From Flavobacteriia bacterium (GTDB lineage Bacteria; Bacteroidota; Bacteroidia; Flavobacteriales; Weeksellaceae): a DNA stretch of 64,000 nucleotides. Numbering within the stretch: position 1 is the first letter of the stretch; every line of letters starts with the position of its first letter. The position numbers were made by a program, and so were the translations under genes. Under the pieces are notes generated by a model that was given only the letters and a program-made list of their open reading frames with translations, had not been told where the DNA came from and did not search any database. The DNA lies in contig JACFND010000002.1 in assembly GCA_019455045.1 (NCBI GenBank), forward strand, positions 83,386 to 147,385, written 5' to 3'. Below are positions 43,533 to 51,573 of the stretch, one piece after another.

Positions 43533-44384
43533 ATGAAGAAAATTGTTACAGCATTATTCGTATCCGGTCTCATCTGCATGACCGATGCACAGGTCAAAAC
43601 TCCGCAGTCAAGTCTTTTTGGAGAAATAGAACAGACTGTCGGTCTGACCAAGATTGAAATCGAATATTCAAGACCCAATAAAAACAACCGTGAGATTTTC
43701 GGTAAACTGGTTCCTTACGGAAAAGTGTGGAGAACGGGCGCAAACAAAAATACAACCATCGAATTTTCTGACGATGTGGTTGTAGGCGGCCAGAAACTTG
43801 CAAAAGGAAAATATGCGATCTATACCGAACCGCAGGCAGACAGCTGGGCAATCTATTTTTATACCGACAACGAAAACTGGGGAAACCCTCAAAAATGGGA
43901 TACCTCAAAAATCGCTGCAAAATCGGTTGTAAAAACCCAGACACTCAGTCAGCCGGTTGAAACTTTCACCATTTCGCTCGACGATCTGAGCTCGAATTCA
44001 GCCATGCTTAATTTCAGCTGGGACAAAACAAGAGCAGGTGTAAAAATCGAAGTTCCTACAAGAGACAAGGTGATGGCGACCATCAAATCGACGATGAAAG
44101 GAGAGCCGACCGCACAGGATTATATCGCAGCTGCAAATTATTATTTCACCTCGGGTGAAGATATCCAGCAGGCAAAAAAATGGATTGACAAAGGAATCGG
44201 GATGAATCCGAATCCGGCATACTATCAGCTTTATGCACAGGCTCAAATCCACATGGAAGCGGGAGAATACAAAAGCGCAAAAAAAATCGGTGAAAATGCA
44301 CTTGCTGCTGCTCAGGCTGCCGGCGACGATCATTATGTAAAACTGATCAGCGATCTGAACGAAAAGCTTTCAAAAACGAAATAA
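43533..44384 (+). CDS. DUF2911 protein with C-terminal TPR-like repeats
   Basis: 283 aa. Signal peptide (MKKIVTALFVSGLICMTDAQ). The DUF2911 domain (about 25-165) reads IEYSRPNKNNREIFGKLVPY, GKVWRTGANKNTTIEFSDDV, KLAKGKYAIYTEPQADSWAI. The C-terminal about 185-280 is helical and TPR-like: PTAQDYIAAANYYFTSGEDI, QQAKKWIDKGIGMNPNPAYY, YKSAKKIGENALAAAQAAGD. It is a longer paralogue of the protein at 23515-24036. Its neighbours on both sides are paralogous ECF sigma genes pointing the other way. Periplasmic; function unknown. Confidence 0.9.
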   Translation: MKKIVTALFVSGLICMTDAQVKTPQSSLFGEIEQTVGLTKIEIEYSRPNKNNREIFGKLVPYGKVWRTGANKNTTIEFSDDVVVGGQKLAKGKYAIYTEPQADSWAIYFYTDNENWGNPQKWDTSKIAAKSVVKTQTLSQPVETFTISLDDLSSNSAMLNFSWDKTRAGVKIEVPTRDKVMATIKSTMKGEPTAQDYIAAANYYFTSGEDIQQAKKWIDKGIGMNPNPAYYQLYAQAQIHMEAGEYKSAKKIGENALAAAQAAGDDHYVKLISDLNEKLSKTK

Positions 44385-44405
44385 TCAAAGATTTCAGAAA
44401 AACAC

Positions 44406-44433
44406 AAAAGCCATCCGCAAAGGATGGCTTTTT
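44406..44433 (+). terminator. Terminator after the DUF2911-TPR gene
   Basis: AAAAGCCATCC (44406-44416) with GGATGGCTTTT (44422-44432), loop GCAAA, then TATAAAA. Confidence 0.85.
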
Positions 44434-44465
44434 ATAAAAGGAAATGGAATTGGATTTGGTATTCT

Positions 44466-45113
44466 TTATAGCTGTTCGATAATATCCATCACTCTTTTTG
44501 TAAACGGATCGCAATAAATTGCATTGTAATTGTACAATTGTTCGGGTTCGTAAGATTTTGAAATAATCTTTTTGAGCATTGATTTTGCACGGTTCAGCCT
44601 CACTTTTACATTAGATTCGCTGATTTCCAACAGTTCGGATGTCTCACTCACATTCAGGCCGTTAATTTCCCTCAATGTGAATACCATCCGATAATAATAG
44701 GGCAGTTCCAACAAGGCTGCTTCTATGATCTGGCCGAGTTCCCTTTTGTCCACCAGCTGCTGCGTCGCCTGATCGGGCTGATGAAACAAAGGTTCCGAAT
44801 TGTCAAAAATTTCTTTCATAATCTCATTCTTATAACTCAATTTTTCCTTTTTGTGGTAGCAGTTGTTCAGCATGATCCTGCTAATCCAGGTCTTAAATTT
44901 GGATCTTCCCTCAAACAATGCAAGATTTTTAAATGCATCCACAAAGGTATCCTGCATCAGATCCTCGGTATCTTCACGCCCGAAATTATAGGAACGGCCG
45001 ATCTTGTACAAATACGGATTGTATCTTCTGACGATGATTTCATACAGTGATTTCTCACCCGCCAGTATTCTTTCTATGATTTCTTCTTCTGTATACTGAA
45101 TTGACTTTAACAT
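44466..45113 (-). CDS. ECF-type RNA polymerase sigma factor (paralogue 2)
   Basis: 215 aa from ATG 45113 (an upstream TTG would overlap the DoxX-like gene). Region 2: ILAGEKSLYEIIVRRYNPYL, REDTEDLMQDTFVDAFKNLA. Region 4: YYRMVFTLREINGLNVSETS, ELLEISESNVKVRLNRAKSM. The C-terminal extension IYCDPFTKRVMDIIEQL matches that of the first paralogue. It follows a DoxX-like gene by 7 bp on the same strand, and that operon is preceded by a CTGTAACCTT-N14-ACTCTA promoter, so I infer autoregulation. No anti-sigma gene is seen. Confidence 0.93.
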   Translation of the reverse strand: MLKSIQYTEEEIIERILAGEKSLYEIIVRRYNPYLYKIGRSYNFGREDTEDLMQDTFVDAFKNLALFEGRSKFKTWISRIMLNNCYHKKEKLSYKNEIMKEIFDNSEPLFHQPDQATQQLVDKRELGQIIEAALLELPYYYRMVFTLREINGLNVSETSELLEISESNVKVRLNRAKSMLKKIISKSYEPEQLYNYNAIYCDPFTKRVMDIIEQL

Positions 45114-45120
45114 GACTTTT

Positions 45121-45504
45121 TTATTTTGTAACCATTGACAGTTTTGCCATTGAAAAAGCAGCAATGGCCATTACCAGATCACGAACCGCAACATCTGTAA
45201 AATGAAATCCGATCAGCAGACTCAATGCAATCAGAACCAGCCAGGCAGCAACGATCATTCCGCCCAATTCGGGTTTCTTCAAAACAATCAGACCGGCTGC
45301 AATTTCGATCACGCCAATAATCATCATGAATACACCGGCTGAAAACGGAAGCAAATCGGTCAAACCGGGACTGAGATACTGCGGCCAGTCTGTGAGTAGA
45401 TTGAGAAATTTATCCGCACCGGCAACGATGGGAACAATGACAAAGGTATATTTCAAAAGATTTGAAATTTGAAATAGCTGTCTTGATGAAGCTGTATTTT
45501 CCAT
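45121..45504 (-). CDS. DoxX-like small membrane protein
   Basis: 127 aa with four hydrophobic segments (LLKYTFVIVPIVAGADKFLN, LLPFSAGVFMMIIGVIEIAA, AWLVLIALSLLIGF, LVMAIAAFSMAKLSM). It resembles DoxX-like membrane proteins, which are linked to redox stress. It is first in an operon with the ECF sigma gene (7 bp gap). As a membrane partner of a sigma factor it could be a target or a signal component; this is inference. Confidence 0.85.
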   Translation of the reverse strand: MENTASSRQLFQISNLLKYTFVIVPIVAGADKFLNLLTDWPQYLSPGLTDLLPFSAGVFMMIIGVIEIAAGLIVLKKPELGGMIVAAWLVLIALSLLIGFHFTDVAVRDLVMAIAAFSMAKLSMVTK

Positions 45505-45536
45505 ATTTATTGTTTAAGAATTTGTTTCTGTCTATT

Positions 45537-45566
45537 TAGAGTAGGCCAACCTGAAAAAGGTTACAG
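45537..45566 (-). promoter_or_regulatory. ECF-type promoter of the doxX-like/sigma operon
   Basis: On the minus strand CTGTAACCTT (45557-45566), 14 bp, ACTCTA (45537-45542), about 33 bp before the DoxX-like ATG. The same motif with the same spacing occurs at 45719-45748. Confidence 0.6.
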
Positions 45567-45608
45567 ATTCATGATTGACGGTCTGATTTTTCTGAATTCA
45601 GGGTTTGA

Positions 45609-45712
45609 ACAAAAAAAGCTGTCTATTTTTAAGACAGCTTACACATCAAAATAAAACTAAGAGGAATTCTTAATTATTGGCTTAACTAAATATTTAATGA
45701 TTCTTCCATTTT
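45609..45712 (-). ncRNA. Predicted small RNA, about 100 nt, from an ECF-type promoter
   Basis: It runs from the start predicted about 7 bp after the second ACTCTA (45719) to the terminator at 45611-45640 (9-bp stem AAGCTGTCT/AGACAGCTT, then T7). No real ORF is present (longest from an ATG: 7 codons). Promoter and terminator are seen; the transcript itself is inferred. Confidence 0.45.
45611..45640 (-). terminator. Minus-strand terminator with no gene upstream
   Basis: Stem AAGCTGTCT (45632-45640 on the minus strand) with AGACAGCTT (45616-45624), a 7-nt loop, and seven T's on the minus strand. Nothing is transcribed into it except from the second ECF-type promoter. Confidence 0.85.
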
Positions 45713-45718
45713 TTAAAA

Positions 45719-45748
45719 TAGAGTCCGGATCAATTCATAAGGTTACAG
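45719..45748 (-). promoter_or_regulatory. Second ECF-type promoter
   Basis: On the minus strand CTGTAACCTT (45739-45748), 14 bp, ACTCTA (45719-45724): identical boxes and spacing to the promoter at 45537-45566, with unrelated spacer. It points at the terminator 80 bp away and not at a gene. Confidence 0.6.
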
Positions 45749-45845
45749 CCAATTGAGAAATATTCATAAAACAATTCACTGTCCGCTGATTTTGAAGGCC
45801 CCGCGCCTGACGATCATTGGAGAATTTTTAATCATTAAAATTATT

Positions 45846-45853
45846 TACTTTTG
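45846..45853 (+). promoter_or_regulatory. -7 element for the SGNH/PKD gene
   Basis: TACTTTTG, an exact -7, about 25 bp before ATG 45878. It overlaps a TTG at 45851 and so excludes that as a start. Confidence 0.55.
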
Positions 45854-45877
45854 CCAGCTTCAAAGTTTAAGATCGAA

Positions 45878-47122
45878 ATGAAAAAATCGCTGTTCATACT
45901 GTTTTTGCTGACGGGATTGTTCGTGTTGGGCCAGCAGTCCAAAAAAGTATTCTTTGTCGGAAACAGTTATACATCCACCGGAAATATTCCAAATCTGGTC
46001 AAACTGATTGCAGCCGACAGCGGTGACGAACTGATTTATGCTGCACATACGCCCGGCGGTGCAACTTTTCAGGATCATGCTTCCAATCCGACTGTGACTT
46101 CGACCATCTCACAGGGCGATTGGGATTATGTGGTTTTGCAGGAACAAAGCCAGCTGCCTTCCTTTCCGATGAGTCAGGTTGAACAGCAGGTTTTGCCTTA
46201 TGCGGAACAACTGAGCGAAATGGTAAAACAGCACAATCCGTGTGCTCAGGTTGCTTTTTATATGACCTGGGGAAGAAAAAACGGTGACAGTCAGAATTGC
46301 AGCTACTGGCCGCCGGTCTGCACTTACGAAGGAATGGACGATCTGTTGTATGAACGATATATGCTGATGGCTGAGTTGAACAGCGACATCGTTTCACCGG
46401 TCGGAAGAGTGTGGAGATACATCCGTAACCATTATCCTTCAGTTGAACTTTATTCGGGCGACGGTTCGCATCCGTCTGCCATCGGATCGATGGCTGCTGC
46501 CTATACTTTTTATACCGTGATTTTTAAAAATTCACCATACGATTCAAATTACAGCGGAAGTATTTCATCGGACACGATGGACATCGTCAGAGAAGCAGTT
46601 AACGAAGTTGTTTTTAACAATCCGGAAGAATGGTATCTGAATGACTATTTGCCGTCAGCGGATTTCGAATTTGATGCACAGAATTTAGAGGTTACTTTTA
46701 CAGACCTTTCAGAGAATTCAACCGGATGGCATTGGGATTTTGGTGACGGAAATACTTCTGAAGAACAAAATCCGGTGCATATTTATACACAGCCGGGAAA
46801 TTATACGGTTCGTCTGACTTCCGAAAAATGCAGTGAAAATGATTTTACAGAAAAGACAGTTACAGTTGAATCGATGTCGGTCAATGATGTTTTAAATTCA
46901 GAACTGAAGATTTATCCAAATCCTGTAAAAGACCTGATTTATCTGGATACAAAAGAGAAAATCAGTGAAATCAGACTGTATGATTTGGCCGGGAAATATT
47001 TTGGAGAATTAAAATTATCAAATCAAAATTCGGCTGATCTCAGCTCGATTGTTTCAGGAATTTATTTGCTGAAAGTCAAAACCGAAACCGGAATTTACAA
47101 TCTGAAATTTGTCAAAAAATAA
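45878..47122 (+). CDS. SGNH-type hydrolase with PKD domain and T9SS sorting domain
   Basis: 414 aa from ATG 45878. Signal peptide (MKKSLFILFLLTGLFVLGQ). The SGNH-like (DUF4886-type) domain, about 20-240, opens with FFVGNSYTSTGNIPNLV (Ser nucleophile in GNS) and closes with GDGSHPSAIGSMAAAY (Asp and His). A PKD domain follows (about 265-340): WHWDFGDGNTSEEQNPVHIY. The T9SS type A domain is LKIYPNPVKDLIYLDT, ending NLKFVKK. A secreted esterase acting on polymers is a reasonable inference; the substrate is unknown. Confidence 0.85.
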   Translation: MKKSLFILFLLTGLFVLGQQSKKVFFVGNSYTSTGNIPNLVKLIAADSGDELIYAAHTPGGATFQDHASNPTVTSTISQGDWDYVVLQEQSQLPSFPMSQVEQQVLPYAEQLSEMVKQHNPCAQVAFYMTWGRKNGDSQNCSYWPPVCTYEGMDDLLYERYMLMAELNSDIVSPVGRVWRYIRNHYPSVELYSGDGSHPSAIGSMAAAYTFYTVIFKNSPYDSNYSGSISSDTMDIVREAVNEVVFNNPEEWYLNDYLPSADFEFDAQNLEVTFTDLSENSTGWHWDFGDGNTSEEQNPVHIYTQPGNYTVRLTSEKCSENDFTEKTVTVESMSVNDVLNSELKIYPNPVKDLIYLDTKEKISEIRLYDLAGKYFGELKLSNQNSADLSSIVSGIYLLKVKTETGIYNLKFVKK

Positions 47123-47123
47123 T

Positions 47124-47801
47124 TTATTTGAAGGAATCAGACAGTTGTGAAAATGGCTTGCTGATGTCAAAAAACAGTTTTGAAATCCCAAACTCATCTT
47201 CGTCTATCCGCTGAAGATCACAGCTTCCCATCAGCGCCTGACCGAGAGAACGAATGCCGGCAGTGCCCATTATCGCATATTCGTCATGAGGCGAAATCAC
47301 ATGATAAGCCGTCGGACAGGTTTTTCCGTCACCCGATTTAACGATGGTCTCGAGTATGCCATACATATTGGCAGCAATCTTTTGTGCCTCTTCCGATTCT
47401 CCGTTGTAATCTTTGAAAATTGCTAGCAGATTCATCATTCCAAGATCAAACGGATTTTGAACAAGCGCTTCTTCTGCCATTGAAATCACTTTGGCGTAAT
47501 CTTCTTTTGACAGTTCCTGTTTTTTAAGCAGCTCGTTTAATTCCGATCTTTTGGAATAACTTCCGTAAGGCGCATAATTCTTGTTGAACACATAACCGTA
47601 ATACAAATGATGATACTGGTCTGCAGTAATCAGCGTATCGTGCTTCACAAGTTTCTCCATCAAAACCGGATAATAAAATTCTGATTTGCTGTCATTTATA
47701 TTTTTCTCAATCGATTTATAATCAGGTCTTTTAAATTCTTTTTCCTGTGCAAACAAAGTAAAAAACGAAAGCAGCAGAATCAATGTGGTTTTCAGTTTCA
47801 T
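47124..47801 (-). CDS. DUF4919 protein, secreted
   Basis: 225 aa with signal peptide (MKLKTTLILLLSFFTLFAQE). The mature region is helical, with SEFYYPVLMEKLVKHDTLIT, DQYHHLYYGYVFNKNYAPYG, ALVQNPFDLGMMNLLAIFKD and GSCDLQRIDEDEFGISKLFF, which fits DUF4919. Function unknown. It converges on the SGNH gene with 1 bp between stops. It follows the symporter gene by 32 bp on the same strand and may be cotranscribed with it. Confidence 0.8.
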   Translation of the reverse strand: MKLKTTLILLLSFFTLFAQEKEFKRPDYKSIEKNINDSKSEFYYPVLMEKLVKHDTLITADQYHHLYYGYVFNKNYAPYGSYSKRSELNELLKKQELSKEDYAKVISMAEEALVQNPFDLGMMNLLAIFKDYNGESEEAQKIAANMYGILETIVKSGDGKTCPTAYHVISPHDEYAIMGTAGIRSLGQALMGSCDLQRIDEDEFGISKLFFDISKPFSQLSDSFK

Positions 47802-47833
47802 GATTTAATTTTTATTAAAACTAATGATAAAAT

Positions 47834-49519
47834 TTAAACTTGGTCCGGTTTTTCATTCTGACCTCTCGCCCATTCCATTCCCATCGCCATGATCATCACC
47901 AGCGCACAGCCAAACAGATTCAGCCACAGATAAGGCATCCAGTCAAACCACCAGCCGGCGACCACGATGATCTGTGTATTGATTGCGGCGGTGAAAACCG
48001 ATTTTGAGCTTACAAATTTCACAAAGAATGCAAGCAGGAATATCCCCAAAACATTTCCGTAAAAAATTGAACCGATGATGTTGACCAGCTGGATCAGATT
48101 GTCAAACAGATTGGCAAAACAGGCAAACAGTATGGCGAGGATTCCCCATAGCAAAGTGAACCATTTTGACATATTCAGATAATGTTTTTCTGATTTTCCG
48201 GCAACATTTCTTTTGTACAGATCAATTGTTGTGGTCGTACCGAGCGCATTGAGTTCGGATGCGGTTGATGACATGGCTGCACTCAGTGCCATTGCCAGTA
48301 TCAGACCGATGATTCCTCTTGGCAGATGATGAAGCACAAAATGAATAAACACATAATCTTTGTCGTTGGTTTCAACCGAAGAATCAGCCTGTTTGATCAC
48401 TTCCTGCGCCTGATTTCTCAATTCTCTGTCGGTTTGATCAGCAGAAATGATCCGGTTTTTTAATTCTGATTTGTTTGAATTATGACCCAATGCAAATTCA
48501 CTGATCAAATTCTTTTTGGATTCGAAATTCTGACCGAGTTTGTGTTCGATGGACTGATATTCGGCTGCATATTCAGAATTCATCACGCTTTCGGTTGCAA
48601 CCGGATTGAAATTCAAAGGCGAAGGATTGAACTGATAAAAAACAAAAACCATCACACCGACCATCAGAATAAAAAACTGCATCGGAACTTTCAGAAATCC
48701 GTTCATAATCATTCCCATCTGACTTTCACGCATTGATTTTCCGGACAGATAACGCTGAACCTGACTCTGATCGGTTCCAAAATAAGACAACGCCAAAAAA
48801 GTTCCGCCGATGATTCCGCTCCAAAAAGTATAACGGTTGTTCATATCAAACGAAAAATTCAATACTTCGAGTTTTCCGCCGGCACCTGCAATTTCCATTG
48901 CATTTGAAAAATTGATTCCGGCCGGAAGTTCGTAGAGCAATATCACAAAAGCCACTGCCATACCGCCCATCATCACTGCCATCTGCTGTTTCTGGGTCAC
49001 ATTCACAGCTTTGGTTCCGCCCGAAACGGTATAAATGATGACAAGCGAACCGATCAGTATATTCATCCAAACCAGATCCCAGCCGAGTACAGCCGATAAA
49101 ATGATCGCCGGCGCAAAAATCGTAATTCCGGCAGAAAGTCCGCGCTGTACCAAAAACAGCAATGCAGTCAGCGTTCTGGTTTTCAGGTCAAAACGGCTTT
49201 CGAGATATTCGTAAGCTGTATAAACATTCAGTTTTCTGTAAATCGGAATAAACACCAGACAGATGATGACCATCGCGATGGGCAGACCAAAATAAAATTG
49301 GACAAATCCCATTCCGTCATGAAAAGCCTGACCGGGTGTCGAAAGAAAAGTGATGGCACTCGCCTGAGTAGCCATTACCGAAAGCCCCACACCAAACCAG
49401 CTGGCATCGTCTCCTTTCAGAAAATCCTTGATACTGCTCTGATTTCGGGTTTTCCAGGTACCGTAAATCACAATAAAAAGAAGTGAACCAACAAGGATGA
49501 GCCAGTCAATCTGATGCAT
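47834..49519 (-). CDS. Sodium:solute symporter (SSS family)
   Basis: 561 aa with about 13 membrane segments in the SSS (SLC5-like) fold. Seen: SWFGVGLSVMATQASAITFL, AYEYLESRFDLKTRTLTALL, TDQSQVQRYLSGKSMRESQM, and ALSAAMSSTASELNALGTTT with the conserved small-residue TM. A soluble insertion of about 90 residues (about 300-390) lies between two segments. Na+-driven uptake of an organic solute is the inference; the substrate is unknown. Its ATG is joined by TAATG to a 48-codon membrane ORF upstream, so the pair is probably one unit. Confidence 0.93.
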   Translation of the reverse strand: MHQIDWLILVGSLLFIVIYGTWKTRNQSSIKDFLKGDDASWFGVGLSVMATQASAITFLSTPGQAFHDGMGFVQFYFGLPIAMVIICLVFIPIYRKLNVYTAYEYLESRFDLKTRTLTALLFLVQRGLSAGITIFAPAIILSAVLGWDLVWMNILIGSLVIIYTVSGGTKAVNVTQKQQMAVMMGGMAVAFVILLYELPAGINFSNAMEIAGAGGKLEVLNFSFDMNNRYTFWSGIIGGTFLALSYFGTDQSQVQRYLSGKSMRESQMGMIMNGFLKVPMQFFILMVGVMVFVFYQFNPSPLNFNPVATESVMNSEYAAEYQSIEHKLGQNFESKKNLISEFALGHNSNKSELKNRIISADQTDRELRNQAQEVIKQADSSVETNDKDYVFIHFVLHHLPRGIIGLILAMALSAAMSSTASELNALGTTTTIDLYKRNVAGKSEKHYLNMSKWFTLLWGILAILFACFANLFDNLIQLVNIIGSIFYGNVLGIFLLAFFVKFVSSKSVFTAAINTQIIVVAGWWFDWMPYLWLNLFGCALVMIMAMGMEWARGQNEKPDQV

Positions 49520-49665
49520 TATTCAAAAATTTTCATGATTAAAAGAAAGATCAGTATATAAACTGCATTAGCAATCAGCACCCAGGTATAGGATGGCAGC
49601 CAGTTTTTGGTCAGCTGATTGATTGAGGTTTCGTCTTCGGGTTGAAAATCTTTTTCGTCTAACAT
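49519..49665 (-). CDS. 48-residue single-pass membrane protein, symporter partner
   Basis: Short ORF from ATG 49665 to TAA 49519. The N-terminal half is acidic and polar (MLDEKDFQPEDETSINQ), then a membrane helix (YTWVLIANAVYILIFLLIM) near the C-terminus and a KIFE tail. The stop overlaps the symporter start codon as TAATG, which implies translational coupling. Small single-pass proteins of this kind can assist SSS transporters; the role is inferred. The ORF is below the usual length cut-offs for annotation. Confidence 0.7.
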   Translation of the reverse strand: MLDEKDFQPEDETSINQLTKNWLPSYTWVLIANAVYILIFLLIMKIFE

Positions 49666-49780
49666 CTTTTCAAAAATAATACAAAATTCAGGACAATCGG
49701 TCCGACAGCAGGATTAATTCAAAATTTGATTCAAAATTATTAATCCAAACAGATCATCCGGAATTTAAAAAATTTAATCC

Positions 49781-49808
49781 AAAAAAAACCGCCCCAATCG
49801 GAGCGGCT
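49781..49808 (-). terminator. Terminator after the T9SS gene at 49839
   Basis: On the minus strand GCCGCTCC-GATT-GGGGCGGT followed by a run of T's. One G-T wobble. Confidence 0.85.
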
Positions 49809-49838
49809 TCATTCATTCGAATTTATGAGAAAGAAAAT

Positions 49839-51404
49839 TTATCTTTTCATCACTTTAACGACCTGTGTATTTCCGTTGCCAAACACAACTTTCAACACAT
49901 AAACGCCCGGTGCCAGTGAAGACACATTGAGTTTTTGATCGTTCAGTTCTTTTGATCTGATAACGATCTGTCCGAGCATATTGGTCAGTTCAACCGTTTC
50001 GATTCCTTTTTGAGATTTGATGTTCAAAATATCACTTACAGGATTCGGATAAACCAGTAAATCTGTTGTTTCAACTTCGGCTGTTCCCATGAAGTATTCT
50101 GCATCGAACATCGATTTGTAATCATCATTCCATGCAAATACTGCATTTGACTCAGGATTGCTCATCTCAACACGCGGCTGAATAGGAACTGCCGGACTGG
50201 AAGTTGCATCCCGAAAATTATCTTTAAACACAAAAAAAGAATCTGCCAAAGTGGTATTGAGTCCTTTGAGCATATAAGGCAGTGTTTTTGCGCTTGCCTT
50301 ATTATAAGTCAAAAGGAAATTATTGAACAGCGGATCAAAAATCATGTGCGGATTCATCTGATCGCCCGAATCACCATCAATGGTTGTTGAAGCAGTAAAC
50401 GATGGTTCATTCAAAATCATATTGTCCGAATAACTGAAGGCAACATCTTTGTTTCCTGAAGCAGTCTGTTTCGAATAAGCAATTAGCGTTCTGATATCGT
50501 CAACTCCGGGTCCGCTTGTGCCTCCTACCACCTGAGACATGGCAATGGTCGGCGAAGAATAGATATAATCATCTTCACCCACCAAATAAGGACCCGAATA
50601 AGAAGCTTCATCTCCATTGTCGGGATAAACAAAACGGGTATAAAGTTTACCGTTTTCATCTGCTGAGCCTGATTTGATCATAAATACAACGCCCAAACGT
50701 CCAAAATCAGAATTAAAATCATCAACCCCAATGGTTGCATCCACATCACCAACAAAATTAAGGGTAGAATACAATTCTTTTTCAATAAAATTAAGGGTCG
50801 GATCATCTGTTGTCCAGCAAATCACTTTGTCACTTCCTGGAGTTGAAACCGATGCTGCAAGACTGATTGAATAAGGCGAAGATACATAATTTGGTTTTCT
50901 GGAATCAGTTGCCCAGCTCAGAGAAACAAAACCTCGGCTTGAACTGTATGGAGTCACCGAATAATCATCAAAACTGAGAGCAGTTGAAGTACCGTCAGCC
51001 GTGTAGTTGGTTGCCCTGAGTTTTGTCTCAGTATCATTGACATAAGCCCGTGCAACATACAGTCTGAAATCCGATGCATTCTCACCGGCTGTAATCATAT
51101 CAAAAGCAGAATAATCTGAAGCTCCTAAAGTTCCGCCTATGAAATCATCCCAGTTTCGACCACCGTCTGTACTTTTAAAGACTTCCCACTTCATATAAGG
51201 ACCTGCAGGCGCATCAGCACTGAGCCGACCCAGATAAACAGTACCGTCATAAGCAACTGCTGTGCGTACATTTTTGTAATACTTCCCGGATTCGGGTTTT
51301 ACATTTACATCTGTACCCCAATTCGGTGCAGCTTCCTGTGCAGCTGCTGTCATTAGACCGGCGATGAAGAATATCATCAGCCGAAAAATAAAAGAATTTT
51401 TCAT
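49839..51404 (-). CDS. T9SS-sorted secreted protein with Asp-box motif
   Basis: 521 aa. Signal peptide (MKNSFIFRLMIFFIAGLMTA). The region about 40-430 has FKSTDGGRNWDDF (Asp-box) and beta-rich stretches such as GTDVNVKPESGKYYKNVRTA and DPLFNNFLLTYNKASAKTLP, likely a propeller-type fold. The C-terminal domain is LLVYPNPVSDILNIKS, VSSLAPGVYVLKVVF, ending VVKVMKR, a T9SS type A sorting domain. It is predicted to be exported. No enzymatic residues were identified. Confidence 0.82.
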   Translation of the reverse strand: MKNSFIFRLMIFFIAGLMTAAAQEAAPNWGTDVNVKPESGKYYKNVRTAVAYDGTVYLGRLSADAPAGPYMKWEVFKSTDGGRNWDDFIGGTLGASDYSAFDMITAGENASDFRLYVARAYVNDTETKLRATNYTADGTSTALSFDDYSVTPYSSSRGFVSLSWATDSRKPNYVSSPYSISLAASVSTPGSDKVICWTTDDPTLNFIEKELYSTLNFVGDVDATIGVDDFNSDFGRLGVVFMIKSGSADENGKLYTRFVYPDNGDEASYSGPYLVGEDDYIYSSPTIAMSQVVGGTSGPGVDDIRTLIAYSKQTASGNKDVAFSYSDNMILNEPSFTASTTIDGDSGDQMNPHMIFDPLFNNFLLTYNKASAKTLPYMLKGLNTTLADSFFVFKDNFRDATSSPAVPIQPRVEMSNPESNAVFAWNDDYKSMFDAEYFMGTAEVETTDLLVYPNPVSDILNIKSQKGIETVELTNMLGQIVIRSKELNDQKLNVSSLAPGVYVLKVVFGNGNTQVVKVMKR

Positions 51405-51436
51405 CGTAAGTAGTTTTTTAGAGATTAATAGTGTCG

Positions 51437-51444
51437 CAAAACTA
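51437..51444 (-). promoter_or_regulatory. -7 element for the T9SS gene at 49839
   Basis: The minus strand reads TAGTTTTG, an exact -7, about 33 bp before ATG 51404. Confidence 0.5.
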
Positions 51445-51573
51445 AGTAAAAAAAAATTATATCGGCAGGGGAAATTTCCTATTTATCAGTCAGTTACACC
51501 ACCCAAATCGTCAGTCCTACAGGAATTCGTGCAGTCTGTACAGTAATTGATACCAACCGTAAAAATTGCTGAA

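Larger units (their letters stand above)
45505..45877. other. 373-bp gap with two ECF-type promoters and a small-RNA candidate
   Basis: Contains, on the minus strand, two copies of CTGTAACCTT-N14-ACTCTA, a terminator with no gene before it, and the -7 element of the next plus-strand gene. Reading frames here are only 7-19 codons. See separate entries. Confidence 0.7.

Noticed and set aside
45851..45877. TTG start nine codons upstream for the SGNH gene
   Set aside because: It overlaps the -7 element; a signal peptide begins only at ATG 45878.
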